Assembly (NCBI RefSeq): GCF_000768315.1
Contig: NZ_AQQX01000003.1
Location: forward strand, 124,001 to 188,000
DNA from: Pseudooceanicola atlanticus
GTDB taxonomy: Bacteria; Pseudomonadota; Alphaproteobacteria; Rhodobacterales; Rhodobacteraceae
Direction: 5' to 3'
Length of the DNA: 64,000 nucleotides
Shown piece after piece: positions 44,507 through 51,833 of this stretch. Both the position numbers and the translations under genes were made by a program. The notes beneath the pieces were generated by a model that searched no databases, was not told the origin of the DNA, and saw nothing but the letters and a program-made list of their open reading frames with translations. How positions within the stretch are numbered: the first letter of the stretch is position 1; each line of letters begins with the position of its first letter.

Positions 44507-46090
44507 TCAGTTCTTCACCACGTCCTTGAGCAGCAGGAAGAACGACGGCTCGAGTGCAAAATTCTCCACCCGGTCGTTCATCACCGCGTTCTGCTTCCAG
44601 TTGGCGACGAAGACCCAGGGCGCATCTTCCTGCACGATGGTCTGCATCTCCTTGTAGAGCTCGGCGCGCTTCTCCTGGTCGGTGGCCACGCGGGCCTCTT
44701 CCAGCAGCGTGTCGACCTCGGGGTTGGAGTAATAGCCCGAATTGAACCCGCCCTTGTCGGGCCAGGCATCGGTGCGCAGCGCCAGGTAGGGCAGCGTGTC
44801 CGGGTCATTGGTCATCCAGGCCATCTCGGCCATGTCCGCCTTGCCTTCCAGCCCCGGGTTCACTTCGCCCAGGAAGGTGTTCCACTCGTAGGTCTCGATG
44901 GTCACGTCAAAGCCCACGGCCTCCAGGTCGGCCTGGATCGCGGTGCCCATTGCCACCGGGTCCAGCATGCCCGAGCCGCCTTCGGTCACGTAGAAGGTCA
45001 GCTCGGCCCCTTCGGCGCCTGCTTCGGCCAGCAATTCCTTGGCCTTCTCGGGATCGTAGGGATAGGGCTCCAGGCTCTCGTTATAGGCCCAGGCAAAGGC
45101 CGGGGGCGTCGGGCCCGCGGCCACGTCCGCCGTGCCTTCCAGCACCTCCTCGACCAGCGCCGACTTGTTGATCGCGTAATTCGCGGCCTGGCGCACGGCC
45201 TTCTCGGCAAAGGGGCCTTCCTTGGCGTTCAGGATCAGGAACCAGACATGCGGCCCGGCCTGTTCCAGCACGGTGAAGTCGTCGCCCTGGAATTCCGACA
45301 GCGCCACGGGCGGCACTTCGACCATCACGTCGATGCCACCGGCCAGCATTTCCGCGGTGCGGGTATTGGCATCGGTGATCGGACGGAAGACGACGGCCTG
45401 GGTGCCCGGCGCACCGTCCCAGTAATCGGCATTGGCCTCAACCACGACAGCCTCGTTCGACCGCCATTCGGCAAAGGTGAAGGGCCCGGTCCCCGACGGG
45501 TTGCGCCCGAAATCGGCGCCGTATTGTTCCACTGCGGCGGGTGACACGATCAGGCCCGTGGGATAGGCAAGGTTGGACAGGAACGGCGCATAGGGCGCGT
45601 TCAGCTTGAAGGTGACGGTCAGCGGATCGACGACCGAGACCTCCTCGACGGCCGAGAAGAAGAAGGCCAGCGGGAACGGGCCGGTATCGTGATAGGGGTG
45701 CTCTTCATCCAGCATGCGATCGAAATTGAACTTCACCGCCTCGGCGTTGAACTCCGTCCCGTCATGGAACGTCACGCCCTCGCGAAGGGTGAAGGTGTAT
45801 TCGGTGCCGTCCTCGCTGATCTCCCATCCCGTCGCCAGGGCAGGCTCCACCTCCAGCGTGCCGGACTTGTAGCGCACCAGCCCGTCATAGAGGTTCATCA
45901 GGATGCGGAAATCGTTCACCGCGGTGACCGCCGCCGGGTCCAGCGCCTTCGGCTCGGCGATCTGGCCGACGATCAGAACGCCCGGTGGGGTCTGCGCCTC
46001 GGCCGGGGCCACCGCCCCGAGCGCCAGCGACATGGCGACACCGGCGGCCAAGACACCCCGGCGGGTCCAGTTGAAAAAAGTGTCAGTCAT
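44507..46090 (-). CDS. Peptide ABC transporter substrate-binding protein (family 5)
   Basis: A 527-residue periplasmic binding protein (SBP_bac_5, DppA/OppA-like). The N-terminus has a twin-arginine-like signal (TRRGVLAAGVAMSLALGAV, cleavage after AEA), so Tat export is possible. LRYKSGTLEVEPALATGWEISEDGTEYTFTLREGVTFHDG-type strands (here starting VRYKSGTLEVEPALATGW) are diagnostic. It is the first gene of the operon and binds peptides or related ligands; DUF1028 is divergent. GAGAGG lies upstream of the start. Two TCATGAT repeats lie in its promoter region. Confidence 0.9.
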   Translation of the reverse strand: MTDTFFNWTRRGVLAAGVAMSLALGAVAPAEAQTPPGVLIVGQIAEPKALDPAAVTAVNDFRILMNLYDGLVRYKSGTLEVEPALATGWEISEDGTEYTFTLREGVTFHDGTEFNAEAVKFNFDRMLDEEHPYHDTGPFPLAFFFSAVEEVSVVDPLTVTFKLNAPYAPFLSNLAYPTGLIVSPAAVEQYGADFGRNPSGTGPFTFAEWRSNEAVVVEANADYWDGAPGTQAVVFRPITDANTRTAEMLAGGIDVMVEVPPVALSEFQGDDFTVLEQAGPHVWFLILNAKEGPFAEKAVRQAANYAINKSALVEEVLEGTADVAAGPTPPAFAWAYNESLEPYPYDPEKAKELLAEAGAEGAELTFYVTEGGSGMLDPVAMGTAIQADLEAVGFDVTIETYEWNTFLGEVNPGLEGKADMAEMAWMTNDPDTLPYLALRTDAWPDKGGFNSGYYSNPEVDTLLEEARVATDQEKRAELYKEMQTIVQEDAPWVFVANWKQNAVMNDRVENFALEPSFFLLLKDVVKN

Positions 46091-46123
46091 GAGCCTCTCC
46101 CTGTTGCAGGCTGCGATTATTCT

Positions 46124-46168
46124 TCATGATAAATTGAAGTCAGGCAAATTGTCATGATAAATTCAAGT
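46124..46168. promoter_or_regulatory. Twin operator-like repeats in the SBP/DUF1028 spacer
   Basis: TCATGATAAATTGAAGT (46124-46140) and TCATGATAAATTCAAGT (46152-46168) differ by one base and are 28 bp apart. Each contains the palindrome TCATGA flanked by A/T. A similar TCATGATGATATTT occurs (minus strand) just upstream of the GntR gene, which suggests one regulator. Binding is inferred. Confidence 0.55.
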
Positions 46169-46191
46169 GGGCAATTGACCGGAGGACCCGC

Positions 46192-46929
46192 ATGACCTTT
46201 TCCATCCTCGCCTATGACGCAGAAACAGGCAGATTCGGCGGCGGCGCAGCCACCGGATCCCTATGTGTCGGGGGATGGGTCCTGCGCGGTGATCTCGCCT
46301 CAGGCCTCTCCGCCAGCCAGGGCACATCGCCCTCGACCGTCTGGGGCGAAGGCGTTCTGGCCCATATGCGCAAGGGTTTGTCGGCACCCGACGCCGTCGC
46401 CGCGATGACCGATCCCGACCCGGGCCGCGCCTATCGACAGCTCGCCGCGATCGACCCGACCGGCGCGACGGCGGCCTTCACCGGCGCCGAAAGCGTGCCC
46501 GCCGCGGGCCACCGGACCGGGCCTGACGTGATCGTCGCGGGCAACATGCTGGCCGACGACTCGGTGCTCGATGCGATTCTCGACGGCTTCCTTTCGGCGC
46601 GCGGCCCCTTCAACCAGCGCATCCTCGACGCGCTTTCGGCCGGCGACAGTGCCGGGTCCGACAGCCGTGGCCTGATGTCGGCCGCCATGCTGGTGATCGG
46701 GCCGGACGTGCCGCCGCTGACCCTGCGGGTGGATCTCTCGGACACCCCCCTCGACGACCTGCGCGCCCTGCACCTGCGCGCCACGACCGGTGCCTATTCC
46801 GAATGGACCCGCCTGGTGCCGACGATCCAGACGCCGCACCGCGCGCCGACCCCCGCCGATATCGACCGGCTCAGCGCGCCTGCCGATCCCGAGGACGACA
46901 TCCCGACGCCCTTCCCCGAAACCGAATGA
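46192..46929 (+). CDS. DUF1028 family protein
   Basis: A 245-residue protein of the DUF1028 family, predicted Ntn-hydrolase-like fold. The N-terminus MTFSILAYDAETGRFGGGAATG (the family's TxSIxAxDxxTGExGVAVAT-like block) is followed by GLSASQGTSPSTVWGEGVLAHMRKGLSA and PGRAYRQLAAIDPTGATAAFTG, and VIVAGNMLADDSVLDAIL matches the 'GNmL' block. No signal peptide. The family is often seen beside peptide transporter genes, and here it diverges from the SBP gene with shared operator-like repeats. Function unproven. GGAGGA precedes the start. Confidence 0.85.
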   Translation: MTFSILAYDAETGRFGGGAATGSLCVGGWVLRGDLASGLSASQGTSPSTVWGEGVLAHMRKGLSAPDAVAAMTDPDPGRAYRQLAAIDPTGATAAFTGAESVPAAGHRTGPDVIVAGNMLADDSVLDAILDGFLSARGPFNQRILDALSAGDSAGSDSRGLMSAAMLVIGPDVPPLTLRVDLSDTPLDDLRALHLRATTGAYSEWTRLVPTIQTPHRAPTPADIDRLSAPADPEDDIPTPFPETE

Positions 46930-46938
46930 CGCCGCCCC

Positions 46939-47652
46939 TCAGGCCGAGATGAATCGCTTCACCATCTCGGCTTCCTGCGCTTCCATCAGCGCCTCCGCAG
47001 TGGCCATGTGATCGGACATGATCTGCCGGGCCCGTTCCGCCTCGCCCGCGCGCAGCGCCTCCAGCAATTGCAGCTGGTAGGCCCGGCCCTTCGACCACAG
47101 TTCCACGTTCGGCGGATCGTACAGCTTCCGGTAGACGGTCATGTCCGACAGCATCTGCGCCATGAACCCGATCACGAACCCCAGCAGCGCATTGTCGGCA
47201 AACTCCGCCAGCCGCTGATGCACGAGCAGCGAGGCGACATGCTGCTCCCGCTCCTCCTCCGCCGATCCTGCCGGCAGGCGCGTCCGCTCCATCAACGCCT
47301 CCAGCTCCGACAACTGCGCCTCGCTCAATTGCCCGGCCAGGGATGCGGCCAGTTCCGGCTCCAGCAACCTGCGCATCTGGTAGATGTCATGCAGGCCCAG
47401 TTCCTTGAAATAGAAGTAATTCCCCAAAAGCGCCTGGGCCCGCATCCGCGACACTTCATGCACGAAGGACCCGCCCCCCGGCCCGGTGCGCGTCTTGATC
47501 AGCCCCTGCGCCTCGAGGATGCGCATCGCCTCGCGGATCGTCCCCTTGGACCGGCCGAACCGCTCCATCATCTCGGCCTCGCCCGGCAACCGGTCCCCGC
47601 CGCGCAGCCCCTGCTCCACGACCCAGACCTTGATTGCCTCGGCCACGGCCAC
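46939..47652 (-). CDS. GntR-family regulator, FCD subfamily
   Basis: About 237 residues. The N-terminal winged HTH has RLPGEAEMMERFGRSKGTIREAMRILEAQGLIKTRTGPGGGSFV (residues about 21-64), the GntR block. The C-terminal all-helical FCD ligand domain (about 85-230) contains DIYQMRRLLEPELAASLAG and later QQLQLLEAL-type helices. The start is uncertain: a GTG at 47652 is used, but upstream sequence stays open without an ATG. It lies beside, and converges on, DUF1028, and is the most probable regulator of the peptide operon via the TCATGAT sites. Confidence 0.8.
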   Translation of the reverse strand: MAVAEAIKVWVVEQGLRGGDRLPGEAEMMERFGRSKGTIREAMRILEAQGLIKTRTGPGGGSFVHEVSRMRAQALLGNYFYFKELGLHDIYQMRRLLEPELAASLAGQLSEAQLSELEALMERTRLPAGSAEEEREQHVASLLVHQRLAEFADNALLGFVIGFMAQMLSDMTVYRKLYDPPNVELWSKGRAYQLQLLEALRAGEAERARQIMSDHMATAEALMEAQEAEMVKRFISA

Positions 47653-47751
47653 CGGGCGCGATTGCCGCGGGGCCTCTTCGTTCCTGTCGTCGCTCAGCGC
47701 TCCATCCCCTTCGTCGATGGCTCCCTGCCTAGCCCGTCCCGGCCCGGCGCA

Positions 47752-47772
47752 TCAAGAAATATCATCATGAGA
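47752..47772 (-). promoter_or_regulatory. Possible third operator copy upstream of the GntR gene
   Basis: On the minus strand TCATGATGATATTTC shares TCATGAT and the A/T tail with the two sites at 46124-46168. Its position, about 100 bp upstream of the GntR start, fits autoregulation. The match is short. Confidence 0.35.
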
Positions 47773-47857
47773 AATACAGGGATCCCACGGCAACCTGCCC
47801 GAATGCCCGCGCCCCGCGCCGATCAGGCACACCGCCCGGCCAGGGGCGCATCCCCTG

Positions 47858-48031
47858 CTTCATCTTGCCAAAAATACTCCCGCCGGAGGCCCCGTCCCCG
47901 GCCACAGGCCCCAAGGCCCGACCATGAGCACAGCCTGCGCCATACGCTCCCGTCAGCCACTCAAGCACCGGACGCAAAACGCCCTTCCCGCATCGCGGGA
48001 AGGGCGCCGGTCGGGCCGCCGTCAGGCGGCC
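47858..48031 (-). repeat. Composite 3'-UTR repeat, variant copy E (after the pyrimidine SBP)
   Basis: In SBP sense: hairpin GGCCGCC/GGCGGCC (48014-48031), strong hairpin GCCCTTCCCGC/GCGGGAAGGGC with loop of three (47981-48005), about 90 bp of unrelated sequence, then the terminal box 47858-47890, which has AAAAATACTCC in place of GGAAATACTCC. The proximal hairpin and its flanks match copy D closely; the strong stem differs in sequence but keeps an 11-bp pairing. Confidence 0.7.
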
Positions 48032-48061
48032 TGAAACCAAGTGCGGAAACCTGGTGCCGGA

Positions 48062-49063
48062 TCAATCCAGCGCTTCGTCCGTGATCTCCAGCGTATAGGC
48101 ACCCTCGGGGGCCGCGGTGATCACCGGGTCCGACCCGCCGGCCAGCAGCGTGTCGACGGTCCGCTGGTAATCGGCCGGGTCAAGCGCGCCGTTGGAGCCG
48201 GCGGTCAGCTTGGCGATCTCGCCCATCATGCGCACCTGGTGCGCTTCGGTCTGGGCGCCGGTCTCGTCATAGTCCAGAACGATGCCCGCGGCCTCGTCGG
48301 GGTTCTCCTCGGCGTATTTCCAGCCCTTCATCGACGCACGGACGAACTTGACCATCTTCTCCTTGAAGGCCGGGTCTTCCAGGTTTTCTTCCAGAACGTA
48401 GATGCCGTCTTCCAGCGTGGCGACGCCCATGTCTTCATACTTGAAGGTCACCAGCTCGTCTTCCGAGACACCCGCATCCAGCACCTGACCGTATTCGTTG
48501 TAGGTCATGGTGGAAATGCAGTCGGCCTGGCGCTGGATCAGCGGATCGACGTTGAAGCCCTGCTTCAGAACCGTCACGCCATCCTCACCGCCATCGGTGG
48601 AAATGCCTTCCTGGCTCATCCAGCTCAGGAACGGGTATTCGTTGCCGAAGAACCAGACGCCGATGGTCTTGCCCTTGAAATCCTGCGGACCCTCGATGCC
48701 GGTATCCTTCCAGCAGGTCAGCATCAGGCCCGAGGATTTGAACGGCTGCGCGATGTTCACCACCGGCAGGCCCTTTTCACGGGCGGCGAGCGCCGAGGGC
48801 ATCCAGTTCAGCATGGCATCCGCGCCACCACCGGCCAGAACCTGCGGCGGGGCGATGTCGGGACCGCCGGGCAGGATTTCAACCTCCAGCCCCTCTTCCT
48901 CGTAATAGCCCTTCTCGAGCGCCACGTAATAGCCCGCGAACTGGGCCTGGGTGACCCATTGCAGCTGCAGCTTGACGCTGCTGTCGGCATGGGATGCCGC
49001 AAAGGCGGGCGCGCTCAGCGCCAGCGCGATGGCCGTGGCGGCCCCGGTCAGAAGTTTCTTCAT
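48062..49063 (-). CDS. ABC substrate-binding protein (NMT1/THI5-like), pyrimidine locus
   Basis: A 333-residue periplasmic binding protein. A Sec signal peptide (MKKLLTGAATAIALALSAPAFA) is followed by VKLQLQWVTQAQFAGYYVALEKGYY, the Thi5/NMT1 opening shared by binding proteins for pyrimidine-like ligands and alkylsulfonates. LMLTCWKDTGIEGPQDFKGKTIGVW is the family's hinge. It is the last gene of the operon begun by the dihydropyrimidinase, so its ligand is inferred to be a pyrimidine base, hydantoin or related compound. GGGAG precedes the start. Confidence 0.85.
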   Translation of the reverse strand: MKKLLTGAATAIALALSAPAFAASHADSSVKLQLQWVTQAQFAGYYVALEKGYYEEEGLEVEILPGGPDIAPPQVLAGGGADAMLNWMPSALAAREKGLPVVNIAQPFKSSGLMLTCWKDTGIEGPQDFKGKTIGVWFFGNEYPFLSWMSQEGISTDGGEDGVTVLKQGFNVDPLIQRQADCISTMTYNEYGQVLDAGVSEDELVTFKYEDMGVATLEDGIYVLEENLEDPAFKEKMVKFVRASMKGWKYAEENPDEAAGIVLDYDETGAQTEAHQVRMMGEIAKLTAGSNGALDPADYQRTVDTLLAGGSDPVITAAPEGAYTLEITDEALD

Positions 49064-49090
49064 GTCTTTAGCTCCCGTTGGTTATTCATT

Positions 49091-49936
49091 TCATCCCCTC
49101 TGCGAGGGATGCCAGAACGTGACCTTTCGTTCGATGAGGGCCACGACACCGTAGAACGCTGACCCGGCCAGGGCGGCCACGAGGATCTCGGCCCAGACCA
49201 TGTCCAGGGCCAGCTGTCCGACGGATGTTGATATGCGGAAACCCATCCCGACAATGGGGGAGCCGAAGAACTCCGCCACGATCGCCCCGATGAGCGCCAG
49301 CGTTGATGAAATTTTTAGCCCGTTGAAGACAAAGGGCATGGCCGCCGGCAGGCGCAGCGTCCAGAAGCTCTGCCAATAGCCCGCGGCCCAGGTCTTCATC
49401 TGGTCGCGCTGCATCTGCGTGGTCTCCTGCAAACCGGCGGTGATGTTCACCAGCATCGGGAAGAAGACCATGACGACGACGACCGCGGCCTTGGATTGCC
49501 AGTCGAACCCGTACCACATCACCAGGATCGGCGCGGTGCCGACGATCGGCAGGGCCGCGACGAAACTGCCCACGGGCATCAGGCCCCTGCGCAGGAAATC
49601 GCTGCGGTCGACCAGGATCGCGGTGACGAAGGCCGCGGCGCAGCCGATCACGTAGCCCGACAGCGCCCCCTTCACCACCGTCTGGACGAAATCCGCCCAG
49701 AGGATCGGCAGGCTGTCGGCAAAGCGCACGACGATCAGCGACGGCGCCGGCAGGATGACCATCGGCACGTCCAGCCCGCGTACGATCAGCTCCCACATGA
49801 CCAGCAGGGTCAGGCCGAAGATCGCCGGCACCGCCAGCTTGGCCCCTTTCGTGTCTGCCTGCGCGCCATTGGCGATGCGGATGTTCATCCACCAGGCCAG
49901 GCCCCAGATCACGAGCGCGGCAATCACCAGCCCCAT
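49091..49936 (-). CDS. ABC transporter permease, pyrimidine locus (second permease)
   Basis: A 281-residue permease of the SsuC/TauC-type with about six to seven helices. The EAA-like loop is in QRDQMKTWAAGYWQSFWTLRLPAAMPFVFNGLKISSTLALIGAIVAEFFG (for example WTLRLPAAMPFVF at about 190-202). The start at 49936 is set by AGGAGG; an upstream in-frame ATG would overlap the 11-bp repeat array. It forms the second membrane subunit with the gene at 50040. The spacer between these two permeases carries the phased ACCGAC repeat. Confidence 0.87.
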   Translation of the reverse strand: MGLVIAALVIWGLAWWMNIRIANGAQADTKGAKLAVPAIFGLTLLVMWELIVRGLDVPMVILPAPSLIVVRFADSLPILWADFVQTVVKGALSGYVIGCAAAFVTAILVDRSDFLRRGLMPVGSFVAALPIVGTAPILVMWYGFDWQSKAAVVVVMVFFPMLVNITAGLQETTQMQRDQMKTWAAGYWQSFWTLRLPAAMPFVFNGLKISSTLALIGAIVAEFFGSPIVGMGFRISTSVGQLALDMVWAEILVAALAGSAFYGVVALIERKVTFWHPSQRG

Positions 49937-49971
49937 GACACACCTCCTGTCCGGCGCGGCGTCAGGGGCAA

Positions 49972-50026
49972 ACCGACGGCGCACCGACACAATACCGACG
50001 TGATACCGACGTGATACCGACGGGCG
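49972..50026. repeat. Five phased 11-bp units beginning ACCGAC
   Basis: Units start at 49972, 49983, 49994, 50005 and 50016, exactly 11 bp apart; the third and fourth are identical (ACCGACGTGAT). The array lies in the 103-bp spacer between the two permease genes. It shares the unit and period with 26379-26421. Confidence 0.75.
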
Positions 50027-50039
50027 TTTTTGCGCATTT

Positions 50040-50960
50040 TCATCGCCCCACCCCCATCCGTTTCAGCGTCGCCCGTTCCATCGCCGCGACCGCCGCGACC
50101 AGCACCGCCGCCAGGATCGCCGTCGCGAACAAAGCCGACCAGATCTGGATCGTCTGGCCGTAATAGCTGCCCGTCAGCAACCGCGCGCCCAGCCCCCGGA
50201 CCGCGCCCGTCGGCAGCTCTCCGACGATGGCACCCACCAGCGAGGCCGCGATGCCGATCTTCAGCGAGGCAAACAGATAGGGCATCGAGGCCGGCAGCCG
50301 CAGCTTCCAGAAGGTCTGGCTCCGCGACGCGCTCCAGGTCCGCATCTGGTCGATCTGCATCTGCGACGGCGACCGGAAGCCCTTCACCATGCCGACCACG
50401 ACCGGGAAGAACGACAGGTAGGCCGAGATGATGGCCTTGGGTATAAGCCCCTGAAGCCCAACGGAATTCAGAACTACGATGATCATCGGTGCAATGGCGA
50501 GGATGGGGATCGTCTGGGACGCGATCGCCCAGGGCATGACGCTCATGTCCATGGCCCGCGAATGCACGATCCCGACCGCCAGCAGGATGCCCGCGACGGT
50601 GCCGATGCCAAAGCCCAGAAGCGTCGCGCTCAGCGTGACCCAGCCGTGGAAGATCAGCGACCGCTTGGAGGTCACCTTCTTCTCCACCGTCGTCTCCCAC
50701 AGCTCCGTCACCACCTGGTGCGGCGCGGGAAGACGCGGCTTGTCCTGCGCCCAGGTATCGCCCCAGATGCCGGTATTGCGCAGCGCCAGGGCAATGGCAC
50801 CCATATCCCTCCGCTCCGCCGCCCCCTCGGGGTCGATCACCATCCCGGCCCGCTCTGCCTGTGTCGCGGCCGTATGAATGTTCATCGGAATACAGGCCGC
50901 GTACCACAGCCCCACGATCACGGCGACCACGACCGCCACGGGGAAGATCGTCCGCATCAT
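50040..50960 (-). CDS. ABC transporter permease, pyrimidine locus (first permease)
   Basis: A 306-residue permease. After the first helix (MMRTIFPVAVVVAVIVGLWY) comes an unusually long periplasmic loop of about 75 residues, rich in charged residues. Then come five or six helices and the EAA-type loop RSPSQMQIDQMRTWSASRSQTFWKLRLPASMPYLF. It is paralogous to the second permease (shared QMRTWSAS...FWKLRLPASMP pattern) and paired with the ATPase upstream. A degenerate repeat-box copy (F) lies in the spacer before its start. Confidence 0.87.
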   Translation of the reverse strand: MMRTIFPVAVVVAVIVGLWYAACIPMNIHTAATQAERAGMVIDPEGAAERRDMGAIALALRNTGIWGDTWAQDKPRLPAPHQVVTELWETTVEKKVTSKRSLIFHGWVTLSATLLGFGIGTVAGILLAVGIVHSRAMDMSVMPWAIASQTIPILAIAPMIIVVLNSVGLQGLIPKAIISAYLSFFPVVVGMVKGFRSPSQMQIDQMRTWSASRSQTFWKLRLPASMPYLFASLKIGIAASLVGAIVGELPTGAVRGLGARLLTGSYYGQTIQIWSALFATAILAAVLVAAVAAMERATLKRMGVGR

Positions 50961-50976
50961 GCGCCCCCACCCCCGG

Positions 50977-50998
50977 CTTCATCTTGCCAGAAATACTC
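50977..50998 (-). repeat. Degenerate repeat box, copy F
   Basis: The 22-bp segment 50977-50998 keeps most of the terminal box of copies C-E (minus strand GAGTATTTCTGGCAAGATG). No clear strong hairpin accompanies it; the spacer only has a weak GGCGCT/AGCGCC-like pairing nearby. It lies between the ATPase stop and the permease start. Confidence 0.6.
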
Positions 50999-51050
50999 AC
51001 GACACGGCGCTGGCCAAGGGCGCTCCGTCGCAGAACAGGGTGCCGGGCGT

Positions 51051-51833
51051 TCAGTCATAGGCATGCCCCGCCCTCAGCCCCTCGCGGACGCGGTGTGCGA
51101 TTTCCAGGAATTCGGGGGTATCACGGATATCCAGCGGCCGCTCCTTCGGCAGCGGACTGTCGATCACATCGGTGATCCGCCCGGGCCGCGGCGACATGAC
51201 CACGATCTTGGTCGACAGATACACCGCTTCGGGGATCGAATGAGTGACGAAACCGATCGTCTTGCCGGTCCGCGCCCAGAGCTTCAGCAGCTCTTCGTTC
51301 AGGTGGTCGCGCACGATTTCATCAAGCGCACCAAAGGGTTCGTCCATCAGCAGGATATCGGCATCGAACGACAGCGCCCGCGCGATGGAGGCCCGCTGCT
51401 GCATGCCCCCCGACAGCTGCCAGGGGAACTTGCCGCCGAACCCGGCAAGATCGACCAGCTCCAGCACCTGCTCGACGCGCTTCTTCTGCTCGGCCTTGGA
51501 AAAGCCCATGATCTCGAGCGGCAGCTTGATGTTGCCCGCGATCGTACGCCAGGGATACAGCCCCGCCGCCTGGAACACATAGCCATAAGCCCTTGCCTGA
51601 CGAGCATTTTCCGGGGTCATCCCGTTGACCGTCAGTTCTCCGCCCGTCGGCGTTTCCAACGCCGCGATGCACCGCAGGAAGGTGGTCTTGCCACAGCCCG
51701 ACGGGCCGATGAAGGACACGAACTCCCCCTTGCCGATATCGAGGTCCACACCCTTAAGGGCATGGACCGGGCCGTCATTGGTTTCGAAGGTCAGATCAAG
51801 GGACTTGGCCGAGATCACAGGTACTTGGCTCAC
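51051..51833 (-). CDS. ABC transporter ATPase, pyrimidine locus
   Basis: A 260-residue NitT/TauT-type ATPase. Walker A is GPSGCGKTTFLRCIAALE (about 38-55), the signature LSGGMQQRASIARALS, Walker B ILLMDEPFGALDEIVRD and the H-loop GFVTHSIPEAVYLS. A GTG start lies directly after the dihydropyrimidinase TAA, so translation is coupled. It energises uptake through the two downstream permeases. Confidence 0.9.
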   Translation of the reverse strand: MSQVPVISAKSLDLTFETNDGPVHALKGVDLDIGKGEFVSFIGPSGCGKTTFLRCIAALETPTGGELTVNGMTPENARQARAYGYVFQAAGLYPWRTIAGNIKLPLEIMGFSKAEQKKRVEQVLELVDLAGFGGKFPWQLSGGMQQRASIARALSFDADILLMDEPFGALDEIVRDHLNEELLKLWARTGKTIGFVTHSIPEAVYLSTKIVVMSPRPGRITDVIDSPLPKERPLDIRDTPEFLEIAHRVREGLRAGHAYD

